Shown piece by piece: positions 33,284 through 42,076 of a DNA stretch of 47,500 bases. The notes beneath the pieces are model-generated. The model searched no databases. It was not told the origin of the DNA and saw only the letters and a program-made list of their open reading frames with translations. Source of the stretch: Stutzerimonas chloritidismutans AW-1. Lineage in GTDB: Bacteria > Pseudomonadota > Gammaproteobacteria > Pseudomonadales > Pseudomonadaceae. Made by a program: the position numbers and the translations under genes. The stretch is from contig NZ_AOFQ01000070.1 in assembly GCF_000495915.1 (NCBI RefSeq), positions 1 through 47,500 of the forward strand. Reading direction: 5' to 3'. Every line of letters starts with the position of its first letter. The first letter of the stretch is position 1.

Positions 33284-34654
33284 ATGCAGCTTTCCTCGCT
33301 CACGGCGGTTTCCCCCGTCGACGGCCGCTACGCCGGCAAAACCAGCGCCCTGCGCCCGATCTTCAGCGAATTCGGCCTGATTCGTTGCCGCGTCCAGGTC
33401 GAAGTCCGCTGGCTCCAGCGCCTGGCAGCCCACCCAGGCATTCCGGAAGTCCCCCCCTTCTCCGCCGAAGCCAACTCGGTGCTGAACCAGCTGGCCGAGA
33501 ACTTCCAGCTGGAGCACGCCGAGCGCGTGAAGGAATTCGAGCGAACCACCAACCACGACGTAAAAGCCGTTGAGTACCTGCTCAAGGAGCAGGCCAAGCA
33601 GCTGCCGGAACTGGCCAAGGTCAACGAATTCATCCACTTCGCCTGCACCAGCGAAGATATCAACAACCTCTCCCACGCGCTGATGCTGCGTGCAGGCCGC
33701 GACAGCGTTCTGCTGCCGCTGATGCGCCAACTTGCCGAATCGATCCGCAGCCTGGCCGTGCAATTCGCCGACGTACCGATGCTCTCGCGTACGCATGGCC
33801 AGCCGGCGTCGCCGACGACGCTCGGCAAGGAGCTGGCAAACGTGGTGTACCGTCTGGAGCGCCAGATCGCCCAGGTCGCCGCCGTTCCGCTGCTGGGCAA
33901 GATCAACGGCGCAGTGGGCAACTACAACGCCCACCTGAGCGCCTATCCCGAGATCGACTGGGAAGCCAACGCCCGCGAGTTCATCGAAGGCGACCTCGGC
34001 CTGACATGGAACCCCTACACCACGCAGATCGAGCCGCACGACTACATTGCCGAACTGTTCGATGCCATCGCCCGGTTCAACACCATCCTCATCGATTTCG
34101 ACCGCGACGTCTGGGGCTACATCTCGCTCGGTTACTTCAAGCAGAAGACCGTTGCTGGCGAGATCGGCTCGTCGACCATGCCGCACAAGGTCAATCCGAT
34201 CGACTTCGAGAACTCCGAAGGCAACCTGGGTATCGCCAATGCACTGTTCCAGCACCTGGCCAGCAAGCTCCCGATCTCCCGCTGGCAGCGTGACCTGACC
34301 GACTCCACCGTGCTGCGCAATCTTGGCGTCGGCTTTGCCCACAGCGTCATAGCCTACGAAGCGAGCCTCAAGGGTATCGGCAAGCTGGAGCTCAACATCG
34401 CCCGCATCGCCGAAGACCTCGACGCCTGCTGGGAAGTGCTGGCCGAACCGGTACAGACGGTCATGCGCCGCTACGCCGTGGAAAACGCCTACGAAAAACT
34501 GAAGGACCTGACCCGCGGCAAAGGAATTACGCCCGAAGCCCTGCAGTCTTTCATCGACGGTCTGGATATTCCTGCCGAAGCAAAGGCCGAACTACGCAAA
34601 TTGACGCCGGCCAACTACATCGGCAACGCCGTTGCCCAGGCCAAGCGCATCTGA
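33284..34654 (+). CDS. purB: Adenylosuccinate lyase
   Basis: The 456-residue enzyme of purine synthesis cleaves SAICAR and adenylosuccinate. The start MQLSSLTAVSPVDGRYAGKT and the superfamily signature GSSTMPHKVNPIDFENSEGN are clear; the catalytic His region is in LSRTHGQPASPTTLG. The ATG at 33284 was chosen over an in-frame start at 33206 because it matches the family and lies just downstream of the TATAAT. Confidence 0.98.
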   Translation: MQLSSLTAVSPVDGRYAGKTSALRPIFSEFGLIRCRVQVEVRWLQRLAAHPGIPEVPPFSAEANSVLNQLAENFQLEHAERVKEFERTTNHDVKAVEYLLKEQAKQLPELAKVNEFIHFACTSEDINNLSHALMLRAGRDSVLLPLMRQLAESIRSLAVQFADVPMLSRTHGQPASPTTLGKELANVVYRLERQIAQVAAVPLLGKINGAVGNYNAHLSAYPEIDWEANAREFIEGDLGLTWNPYTTQIEPHDYIAELFDAIARFNTILIDFDRDVWGYISLGYFKQKTVAGEIGSSTMPHKVNPIDFENSEGNLGIANALFQHLASKLPISRWQRDLTDSTVLRNLGVGFAHSVIAYEASLKGIGKLELNIARIAEDLDACWEVLAEPVQTVMRRYAVENAYEKLKDLTRGKGITPEALQSFIDGLDIPAEAKAELRKLTPANYIGNAVAQAKRI

Positions 34655-34671
34655 GTACGACCATGTATGCA

Positions 34672-34695
34672 CGCCCGGCTGTGCCGGGCGTTTTT
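34672..34695 (+). terminator. Rho-independent terminator of purB
   Basis: A perfect 8-bp stem CGCCCGGC / GCCGGGCG with a TGT loop is followed by TTTTT. Confidence 0.92.
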
Positions 34696-34730
34696 ATTTT
34701 CAGCTCTGTATATAGAGCAAGGTGTTACGC

Positions 34731-35897
34731 ATGACTTCTGATATTCCACTTCAAATTCTGGGCGGCATCAGCGCCCGGGAATTTCTGCGCGACTACTGGC
34801 AGAAGAGACCGCTGCTCATTCGCCAGGCCATCCCAGACTTTCAGAGCCCCATCTCGCCGGACGAACTGGCTGGCCTTTCGCTGGAAGAGGAAGTCGAATC
34901 CCGCCTGATCATCGAGCACGGCGAAAGCCCCTGGGAGTTGCGTCGCGGTCCCTTTGCCGAAGACACCTACCAGCAGCTGCCCGAGCGTGACTGGACCCTG
35001 CTGGTCCAGGCCGTCGACCAGCTGGTACCGGAAGTCGCCGATCTGATCGAGCACTTCCGCTTCCTTCCCAACTGGCGCATCGACGATGTGATGATCAGCT
35101 ATGCCGCACCGGGCGGCGGTGTCGGCCCGCATTTCGACAACTACGACGTATTCCTGCTGCAGGCGCATGGTCAGCGCCGCTGGCGCATCGGGCAGATGTG
35201 CGACAGCGAAAGCCCCATGCTGAGCCACGGCGATCTACGCATCCTGGCCGAATTCGAAGGCACCGATGAATGGGTGCTGGAACCCGGTGACATGCTTTAC
35301 CTTCCGCCTCGCCTGGCCCACTTCGGCACCGCAGAGGATGCCTGCATGACCTATTCGGTCGGTTTCCGTGCCCCTAGCGCTGCCGAGGTACTGACCCACT
35401 TCACCGACTTCCTGGCGCAGTTCCTGCCGGACGAGGATCGTTACAGCGACGCCGATCTGCAACCGAGCGACGACCCCTACCAGATCCAGAGCGACGCACT
35501 GGACCGATTGAAAGCGCTGCTTGCCGAGCACATGAGCGACGAGCGTTTGTTGCTCACCTGGTTCGGCCAGTTCATGACCGAGCCGCGCTATCCGGAGCGG
35601 GTGGAGGGGCCTGAGCTGGAGGAGATCGATCTGCGCTCGGCAATCGAAGATGGCGCCCTGCTGGTCCGCAACCCGGCGGCACGCCTGGCCTGGAGCGAAG
35701 TCGACATCGGCCTGCTACTGTTCGCCAGTGGCCAGAGTCGCCTGCTTCCCTCCAAGCTGCGCGAACTGTTGAAACTGATCTGCTCGGCTGATGCGTTGCA
35801 CGCCGATAATATCGGCGACTGGCTGAGCGACGACGATGGCCGGGGGCTTTTGTGCGAACTGGTCAAACAAGGAAGTCTGGAGTTTGCTGATGAATAG
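34731..35897 (+). CDS. roxA: Ribosomal protein L16 arginine hydroxylase RoxA/YcfD (JmjC cupin)
   Basis: The 388-residue Fe(II)/2-oxoglutarate oxygenase hydroxylates an arginine of L16. The JmjC iron triad is visible: H134-x-D136 in GGGVGPHFDNYDVF and H197 in LPPRLAHFGTA. A C-terminal winged-helix/dimer region follows. AAGGTG precedes the ATG at 34731. It overlaps the next gene by 8 bases. Confidence 0.93.
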   Translation: MTSDIPLQILGGISAREFLRDYWQKRPLLIRQAIPDFQSPISPDELAGLSLEEEVESRLIIEHGESPWELRRGPFAEDTYQQLPERDWTLLVQAVDQLVPEVADLIEHFRFLPNWRIDDVMISYAAPGGGVGPHFDNYDVFLLQAHGQRRWRIGQMCDSESPMLSHGDLRILAEFEGTDEWVLEPGDMLYLPPRLAHFGTAEDACMTYSVGFRAPSAAEVLTHFTDFLAQFLPDEDRYSDADLQPSDDPYQIQSDALDRLKALLAEHMSDERLLLTWFGQFMTEPRYPERVEGPELEEIDLRSAIEDGALLVRNPAARLAWSEVDIGLLLFASGQSRLLPSKLRELLKLICSADALHADNIGDWLSDDDGRGLLCELVKQGSLEFADE

Positions 35898-36315
35898 CGT
35901 TCAGGTACGGATCGCCGACTGGCAGCAGGACAACGCCGAACTGCGGCGCATTCGGGAGGCCGTGTTCATTGCCGAGCAGGCCGTTCCGCCCGAGCAGGAG
36001 TGGGATGCCGACGATAGCGAAGCCGTGCATTTTCTCGCCCTCGAGGGCGACTATCCGATCGGTACCGCACGGTTGCTGGCCGACGGGCAGATTGGCCGGG
36101 TAGCAGTCCTGCGCGACTGGCGCGGCATGAACGTGGGCGATGCGCTGATGCGCGCCGTCCTTGCGGAGGCGGAGCGCCGGGGCCTGACGGAGCAGACACT
36201 GACTGCGCAGGTTCACGCCACCGCCTTCTATGAGCGACTTGGCTTTGAAGTGGTCAGCGATGAGTTTCTCGAAGCCGGAATCCCCCACGTCGACATGCTC
36301 CGCCGGAGCCACTGA
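35890..36315 (+). CDS. GNAT-family N-acetyltransferase
   Basis: The 141-residue protein has the GNAT core: the REAVFIAEQAVPPEQEWD start motif typical of ElaA/YjcF-like members, the acetyl-CoA loop VAVLRDWRGMNVGDALM and the C-terminal ATAFYERLGFEVVSDEFLEA. The acceptor is unknown. Its start lies inside the end of roxA, and DUF7931 follows 6 bases later, so all four genes to 37757 look like one operon. Confidence 0.92.
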   Translation: MNSVQVRIADWQQDNAELRRIREAVFIAEQAVPPEQEWDADDSEAVHFLALEGDYPIGTARLLADGQIGRVAVLRDWRGMNVGDALMRAVLAEAERRGLTEQTLTAQVHATAFYERLGFEVVSDEFLEAGIPHVDMLRRSH

Positions 36316-36321
36316 GGCCGT

Positions 36322-36951
36322 ATGAGCGACAGCGCCCCTGACGAAAGTAGCGATCAGGCCGAACTCCCGGCCATAGACTTTCACTCTCCGGGGCGTTTTG
36401 CCGTTCACAACCCCCAAGCCGACCTTCCCGAGCCTCTCGCTTGGAGAGCGGCCGCCTTTGAGCTTGGACAGGACACCGAACTGCAACGCTTCAGCGAACC
36501 CAGTGAGGTTCGCCAGCATGCTTTGGCCATGCTGCAGCAGGCGACTCGCTCGCTGTGCATCTACAGCACGGATCTGGAACCCTGGCTTTATCATCACAGC
36601 AGCGTTCAGCAGGCTTGCACTCGCCTACTGCTGGCCCACCCGCGCAACCGCCTGCGTATCTTGGTCGGCGACCCGACACGAGCGATCAAAGAAGGCCACC
36701 GTCTTCTGCAGCTTGCTCGGCGATTGACCAGCAATGTACATATCCGCAAGCTGAACCCCGATTATCCCGAGCAGAGCGGCGCCTATCTGATCGCCGATGA
36801 TTGTGGTCTGCTGCAACGCCCCAAGGCTGACCAATACGCCGGCTATGCCCTGTACCACGACCTCGCCCGGGTGCGCATACGCCAAGCGGAATTCGACAAG
36901 GCCTGGGAACATGGATTAGCGGATGCAAACCTGCGGAGTTTTCTGCTATGA
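36322..36951 (+). CDS. DUF7931-type conserved protein of unknown function
   Basis: This 209-residue soluble protein has no signal peptide. After an acidic N terminus it shows a phospholipase D-like alpha/beta pattern (ATRSLCIYSTDLEPWLYHHS ... LRILVGDPTRAIKEGHRLLQ) but no HKD motif, so catalysis of that kind is not supported. Homologs are sometimes labelled as acetyltransferases because of their GNAT neighbour. Its stop overlaps the next start (ATGA). Confidence 0.85.
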   Translation: MSDSAPDESSDQAELPAIDFHSPGRFAVHNPQADLPEPLAWRAAAFELGQDTELQRFSEPSEVRQHALAMLQQATRSLCIYSTDLEPWLYHHSSVQQACTRLLLAHPRNRLRILVGDPTRAIKEGHRLLQLARRLTSNVHIRKLNPDYPEQSGAYLIADDCGLLQRPKADQYAGYALYHDLARVRIRQAEFDKAWEHGLADANLRSFLL

Positions 36952-37757
36952 GCCCTCGAATCTTTCTGCTGTCCGTTGCTGTCAGCATCTGTCTTCCGTT
37001 ACAAGCGGCGACCGAAGTCATTCAGCTCGACAACCGCATGGCCGAAGACGTTATTCCCGTAGCGGAGTCGGTGCTCGGTGGCCAGGGACGGGTCACAGCC
37101 TACGGCAGCCAGCTGATCGTCAATGCACCGGACGCGCTCATCAGCGAACTGCGGCAGGTGATCGATCAGCTGGACGTCGAGCCCAAGCGTCTGCTCATCA
37201 GTGTCGATACTCAGGACTCGGCCAGCAGCTCCGCAGGCGGTTATCAGGTGGACGGTTCGGTACGCTCCGGCGACGTGGAGTTTGAAACCGGACGCGGAGA
37301 GATTGGTGGGCGTGATCGGGTGCGAATCATCCGCCGCAGCACGAAGAGCAGGGATGGCGGCGTTCAGCAGGTTCAGGCCAGCGAGGGTTATCCGGCGCTG
37401 ATTCAGGTGGGCCAGAGTGTGCCGCTGACCACCCAGGGCACAGATGGCTACGGCCAGATCTACCAGCAGACGCAATATCGCGACGTTCTCCGCGGCTTCT
37501 ACGCCACTGCCACAGTGCACGGCGACCGGGTGCAAGTCACCATAAGCAGTACCCGAGACCGGCTTGCGCAAGGCCGTGGTGGCGTGGTGGAGGTTCAGAA
37601 CGCGGACACTCGGGTAAGCGGTCGTATCGGTGAATGGATCACCATCGGCGGCGTCGATGAAAGCGCGAGCTCCGAGCAGCAAGGCACGTTACGTCGCTAT
37701 TCCACCCAGGGCGGCCAGAACCTGTCGATGCGCCTCAAGGTCGATGTTCTGGACTGA
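36948..37757 (+). CDS. Exported secretin-like protein lacking the pore domain
   Basis: The precursor has 269 residues with a signal peptide (MSPRIFLLSVAVSICLPLQA). Residues about 22-90 resemble a secretin N subdomain (VIPVAESVLGGQGRVTAYGS ... LRQVIDQLDVEPKRLLISVD). The rest has beta-rich segments reminiscent of the start of a secretin barrel (YPALIQVGQSVPL), but it is far too short for a pore. The function is unknown. It is the last gene of the roxA run. Confidence 0.82.
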   Translation: MSPRIFLLSVAVSICLPLQAATEVIQLDNRMAEDVIPVAESVLGGQGRVTAYGSQLIVNAPDALISELRQVIDQLDVEPKRLLISVDTQDSASSSAGGYQVDGSVRSGDVEFETGRGEIGGRDRVRIIRRSTKSRDGGVQQVQASEGYPALIQVGQSVPLTTQGTDGYGQIYQQTQYRDVLRGFYATATVHGDRVQVTISSTRDRLAQGRGGVVEVQNADTRVSGRIGEWITIGGVDESASSEQQGTLRRYSTQGGQNLSMRLKVDVLD

Positions 37758-38239
37758 ACATCAGCAGGTCCCTGACAGCCACGCCACGATGTAGTGCCCC
37801 GAAAAAAACACTACAAAACGATTGACGATGCAATTTCAGCGGAGCATTATTGCCCCGCTCCCGCTAACCAGGGGCCCTGGCAAGGGTCTCCGGGGCGTGC
37901 TCAAGCCAACCAGCCGAGCCGTTCCGTGACTGTACTGCCCACAAGGCGGACTGACGAGGTTGCGACTGGAACGAGTCGTCCTGAGGGACGGGGTAGCGAT
38001 TGACGCATCAGCCAGACTGAAAGCTTCTCGTTGTTGTAGCGCACACGGCAGCCACGCCGGCTGTGGGCGCAGCAACCGGAACCAGCCCGGCGGTCGTATC
38101 CCCCTTCTCTTGGTTCAATCCTCGTCCCGGTCGATATTTCGACGCTCTGCCGCGTGTTGCCCGCAATGATCAGCGATAGCACGTAGGTTTCGGTGGGAAA
38201 AGTCGGTGCTCAACCACACTCATTTTTGAAGGATTGAAC
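37758..38239. other. 482-bp region upstream of aceA without a gene
   Basis: No convincing coding frame is seen. The stretch is C-rich, with a small hairpin (CAGCC-ACGCC-GGCTG near 38047). It must hold the aceA promoter and could hold a long leader or small RNA, for which I see no direct proof. AAGGA stands 8 bases before the aceA ATG. Confidence 0.4.
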
Positions 38240-39835
38240 ATGTCCGCATATCAAGACGACATCAAGGCAGTTGCCGCCCTGAAAGAGCAATACGGCAGCA
38301 GCTGGGCCGCCATCAACCCTGAGTCCGTCGCTCGCATGCGCGCCCAGAACCGCTTCAAGACCGGTCTGGAAATTGCTCAGTACACCGCCGACATCATGCG
38401 CAAGGACATGGCCGAGTACGACGCCGACTCGTCCGTCTACACGCAGTCCCTCGGTTGCTGGCATGGCTTCATCGGTCAGCAGAAGCTGATCTCCATCAAG
38501 AAGCACCTGAAGACCACCAACAAGCGTTACCTCTACCTGTCCGGCTGGATGGTTGCTGCTCTGCGCTCCGAGTTCGGCCCGCTGCCGGACCAGTCCATGC
38601 ACGAGAAGACTGCCGTTTCCGACCTGATCGAAGAGCTGTACACCTTCCTGCGTCAGGCTGACAGCCGCGAGCTGGACCTGCTGTTCACCGCTCTGGACGC
38701 CGCTCGCGAAGCTGGCGACAGCGCCAAGGCTGCCGAGATCCAGAACCAGATCGACAACTACGAAACCCACATCGTACCGATCATCGCAGATATCGACGCT
38801 GGCTTCGGTAACCCGGAAGCCACCTACCTGCTGGCCAAGCGCATGATCGAAGCAGGCGCTTGCTGCATCCAGATCGAGAACCAGGTTTCCGACGAGAAGC
38901 AGTGCGGCCACCAGGACGGTAAAGTGACCGTTCCCCACGCCGACTTCCTCGCCAAGATCGCAGCTGTGCGTTACGCCTTCCTCGAGCTGGGCATCGACAA
39001 CGGTGTGATCGTTGCTCGTACCGACTCCCTGGGTGCCGGCCTGACCAAGCAGATCGCCGTGACCAAAGAGCCGGGCGACCTGGGCGACCTGTACAACTCC
39101 TTCCTGGATTGTGAAGAAGTCTCCGCTGCCGATCTGAACAACGGTGACGTGGTTCTGAACCGCGAAGGCAAGCTGCTGCGTCCGAAGCGTCTGCCGTCCA
39201 ACCTGTTCCAGTTCCGCGCTGGCACCGGTGAAGCACGCTGCGTACTGGACTGCATCACCTCGCTGCAGAACGGTGCTGACCTGCTGTGGATCGAAACCGA
39301 GAAGCCGCACGTTGGTCAGATCGCGGCCATGGTTGACGAAATCCGCAAGACCATCCCGAACGCCAAGCTGGTCTACAACAACAGTCCGTCGTTCAACTGG
39401 ACCCTGAACTTCCGTCAGCAGGTCTTCGATGCGTTCGTCGCCGAAGGCAAAGACGTTTCCGCCTACGACCGCGCCAAGCTGATGAGCGTCGAGTATGACG
39501 AAACCGAACTGGCCCAGGTTGCAGACGAGAAGATCCGCACCTTCCAGCGCGACGGTTCAGCTCACGCCGGCATCTTCCACCACCTGATCACCCTGCCGAC
39601 CTACCACACCGCCGCGCTGTCCACCGACAACCTGGCCAAGGGCTACTTCGCCGACCAGGGTATGCTGGCGTACGTGAAGGGCGTTCAGCGTCAGGAACTG
39701 CGTCAGGGCATCGCCTGCGTCAAGCACCAGAACATGGCTGGTTCCGACATCGGCGACAACCACAAGGAGTACTTCGCTGGCGAAGCCGCTCTGAAGGCAA
39801 GCGGTAAAGACAACACCATGAACCAGTTCCACTAA
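38240..39835 (+). CDS. aceA: Isocitrate lyase
   Basis: The 531-residue glyoxylate-shunt enzyme splits isocitrate into glyoxylate and succinate, allowing growth on acetate or ethanol. It is the longer pseudomonad type. The active-site loop reads EKQCGHQDGKVTVPHADF, where the catalytic Cys lies in the family's K-x-CGH motif. The gene suits a strain that oxidises ethanol to acetate through the quinoprotein module at the window start. Confidence 0.97.
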   Translation: MSAYQDDIKAVAALKEQYGSSWAAINPESVARMRAQNRFKTGLEIAQYTADIMRKDMAEYDADSSVYTQSLGCWHGFIGQQKLISIKKHLKTTNKRYLYLSGWMVAALRSEFGPLPDQSMHEKTAVSDLIEELYTFLRQADSRELDLLFTALDAAREAGDSAKAAEIQNQIDNYETHIVPIIADIDAGFGNPEATYLLAKRMIEAGACCIQIENQVSDEKQCGHQDGKVTVPHADFLAKIAAVRYAFLELGIDNGVIVARTDSLGAGLTKQIAVTKEPGDLGDLYNSFLDCEEVSAADLNNGDVVLNREGKLLRPKRLPSNLFQFRAGTGEARCVLDCITSLQNGADLLWIETEKPHVGQIAAMVDEIRKTIPNAKLVYNNSPSFNWTLNFRQQVFDAFVAEGKDVSAYDRAKLMSVEYDETELAQVADEKIRTFQRDGSAHAGIFHHLITLPTYHTAALSTDNLAKGYFADQGMLAYVKGVQRQELRQGIACVKHQNMAGSDIGDNHKEYFAGEAALKASGKDNTMNQFH

Positions 39836-39872
39836 AAATCGGTTCGCGGCCTCACCGGCCGCAGGTGTTAAC

Positions 39873-39905
39873 AAAAAGCCTCGGCATCTGCCGAGGCTTT
39901 TTTTT
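39873..39905 (+). terminator. Rho-independent terminator of aceA
   Basis: AAAAAGCCTCGGCA and TGCCGAGGCTTTTT pair across a 2-base centre, ending in a run of T. Confidence 0.93.
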
Positions 39906-39958
39906 GCGAGCAAGCAGACTGCGTAGACGAGGCCACATTTCGTCGGCACGACCCCTAC

Positions 39959-39976
39959 CTGTCATTCTGTTGTCGC
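39959..39976 (+). promoter_or_regulatory. Candidate PhoB box upstream of the PhoX gene
   Basis: CTGTCAT-TCTG-TTGTCGC fits the PhoB layout of two 7-bp repeats (CTGTCAT) separated by 4 bp, with the first perfect and the second 4 of 7. A weaker pair (GCGTCAT ... CCGACAA, 39989-40006) follows. The coding start is at 40028. Confidence 0.5.
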
Positions 39977-40027
39977 ATATCGAATTTAGCGTCATGGCTC
40001 CGACAAAAATCGTAATGGAGCTGCGCC

Positions 40028-42022
40028 GTGACTACTGAGAACAACGACATTTTGTTTGGCAACGGGGACGAGTTGCCCAGTAACCACTCGACGAACCCAC
40101 ACATTCAGGATGTGATCTCTGCTGGCCGTCGAAAGGTAGTGGTTGGCGGCGCAGCCCTGGGAGCCATGGCCTTTCTAGGTGCGGCTATTCCCGGACTTGC
40201 GCAAGCGGCTGAACCATCCGCGCAAGGACTCAAGGACCTCCCCTTCCGACGCCGTACCCGTCTGCCGTTTTCGCCAGTGGCGGTAACGCGGGCCGATGCT
40301 ATTACCGTTCCTGCTGGCTATTCCGCGACCACTTTCATTCCATGGGGCACCCCGATTACCGGTAGCTATCCGACCTGGATGGAAGACGCGAGCAATAGCG
40401 CCGAAGACCAGGCTCAACAAGTCGGCATGCATCACGACGGAATGCATTTCTTCCCGATGAACGCAAAACTCGGCGGGCGCCAGAGCGATCACGGCTTGCT
40501 GGTGCTAAATCACGAATACATTCAAGCGCCTCTGCTCCACCCCAACGGCCCGACGGTGGTCGATGGTAAGCGTGTCGATGTCGACGAGGTCCGCAAGGAA
40601 ATCAACGCCCACGGCGTTTCGGTAGTAGAAATCCGCCGCGGCCCGCGTGGCGATTGGTCGGTCTTGCCGACAGCCCGTAACCGCCGCATTACGGGTGCCA
40701 CGCCGATGCGCATTGAAGGCCCCGCGCGCGGCCATGCGCTGATGCGCACCCGCTACAGCCCGAGCGGCACCTCAACCCGCGGAACCCTTAACAACTGCGC
40801 CAACGGGCATACGCCTTGGGGTACCTACCTCACCTGTGAGGAAAACTGGGCAGGTTACTTCGCCACCGCCGACAGCGACCTACCTCGTGAACTTAGCCGC
40901 TATGGTGTGCGCGGTAGCGGTCGTTATGGCTGGGAGACAGTTGCCGGCGATGAGTTCGAGCGCTTCAACGCCTCGCGCATCGCGACCGATCCACAAGCGG
41001 ATTATCGTAACGAGCCCAACACCTTTGGCTGGATCGTCGAGATAGATCCGTTCGATCCGAACTCAACACCAGTCAAGCACACGGCCCTCGGCCGTTTCGC
41101 CCACGAAGGACTGGTGTTTGCCCCCGTCAGGCCGGGCCGCCCCGTTGTCTGTTATTCCGGCGACGATTCGCAGAACGAATATATCTACAAGTACGTCAGC
41201 CGCGACCGCTATCGGCCGCAGCGAAGCGATGGGCGGCTGCTGGACGAGGGGACTCTCTATGTCGCGCGTTTCAACACCGACGGCAGTGGTGACTGGCTCG
41301 CTCTCGATCATGCCGATCCGGCCTTCCAGCGGGCCTGCGAGACCGCCGGCGTTCAATTTGCAGATCAAGGTGAAGTCCTGATCAACACCCGTCTGGCCGC
41401 CGACATCGTCGGAGCCACCAAGATGGACCGCCCAGAATGGGGGGCGGTTAACCCAGATAGCGGTGAGGTCTACTTCACCCTCACCAACAACAGCGGACGC
41501 AAGGAAACCGACGCCTCCAATCCGCGTGCACCAAACGCATTTGGTCACATCATTCGCTGGCGTGAAGCGAGCCGCGACTTTGCAGGCACGCGATTCAACT
41601 GGGATATCTATTTGCTTGCCGGGCCACAGGACAACAGCCGGGGGCCGAAGGGTCGAGCGCTGGATGAAAGCAACATCATGGCCAGCCCGGATGGGTTGTG
41701 GTTCGACGACGAGGGTCGACTGTGGATTCAGACTGACATGAGCGGTAGCCAACTGCGCAGCGGGCCGTTTGGTAACAATCAGATGTTGGTTTCCGACCCC
41801 AGAACCGGTGAGACCAAACGGTTTCTCGTCGGGCCTCAGGGCGCTGAGGTAACCGGAATCACAGCTACACCGGACTTCCGGACCCTGTTCGTCAACATCC
41901 AGCACCCTGGCGAAGACTCGACCGCGACGAACTACACGAGCACGTGGCCGGACGGGCCGGGTCGCAGACCCCGCTCAGCAACCGTCATCGTCACGCGGGA
42001 CGACGGAAAGCGCCTGATGTAA
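40028..42022 (+). CDS. phoX: PhoX-family alkaline phosphatase, Tat-exported
   Basis: The 664-residue protein belongs to the DUF839/PhoX family, which uses calcium and iron. The N terminus has a twin-arginine signal (SAGRRKVVVGGAALGAMAFL). Family blocks seen are GLLVLNHEYIQAPLLHPNG, NNCANGHTPWGTYLTCEENW, FAHEGLVFAPV and LWIQTDMSG. The start is a GTG with ATGGAG upstream; a nearby ATG is out of frame. It releases phosphate from organic esters in the periplasm. A PhoB box upstream suggests induction by phosphate starvation. Confidence 0.92.
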   Translation: MTTENNDILFGNGDELPSNHSTNPHIQDVISAGRRKVVVGGAALGAMAFLGAAIPGLAQAAEPSAQGLKDLPFRRRTRLPFSPVAVTRADAITVPAGYSATTFIPWGTPITGSYPTWMEDASNSAEDQAQQVGMHHDGMHFFPMNAKLGGRQSDHGLLVLNHEYIQAPLLHPNGPTVVDGKRVDVDEVRKEINAHGVSVVEIRRGPRGDWSVLPTARNRRITGATPMRIEGPARGHALMRTRYSPSGTSTRGTLNNCANGHTPWGTYLTCEENWAGYFATADSDLPRELSRYGVRGSGRYGWETVAGDEFERFNASRIATDPQADYRNEPNTFGWIVEIDPFDPNSTPVKHTALGRFAHEGLVFAPVRPGRPVVCYSGDDSQNEYIYKYVSRDRYRPQRSDGRLLDEGTLYVARFNTDGSGDWLALDHADPAFQRACETAGVQFADQGEVLINTRLAADIVGATKMDRPEWGAVNPDSGEVYFTLTNNSGRKETDASNPRAPNAFGHIIRWREASRDFAGTRFNWDIYLLAGPQDNSRGPKGRALDESNIMASPDGLWFDDEGRLWIQTDMSGSQLRSGPFGNNQMLVSDPRTGETKRFLVGPQGAEVTGITATPDFRTLFVNIQHPGEDSTATNYTSTWPDGPGRRPRSATVIVTRDDGKRLM

Positions 42023-42027
42023 CTGCG

Positions 42028-42056
42028 GAGGGGCCAAGCCGCAAGGCTGGCCCCCC
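42028..42056. terminator. Hairpin between convergent phoX and AI-2E permease genes
   Basis: GGGGCCA-A-GCC / GGC-TGGCCCC with a GCAA loop and one bulged base lies 6 bases after the phoX stop. The T-tract is poor; it could serve both strands. Confidence 0.55.
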
Positions 42057-42076
42057 TATCAATCCACTGACCACAC

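Noticed and set aside
32738..34342. Long minus-strand open frame opposite hflD and purB
   Set aside because: It spans two real genes and a promoter on the other strand and shows antisense composition only.
37794..38003. Small frame of 69 codons upstream of aceA
   Set aside because: No ribosome site, odd composition and no similarity to a known family; it ends within the presumed promoter region.
38210..39310. Minus-strand open frame opposite aceA
   Set aside because: Antisense shadow of a highly expressed gene with biased codons; no recognisable domain.
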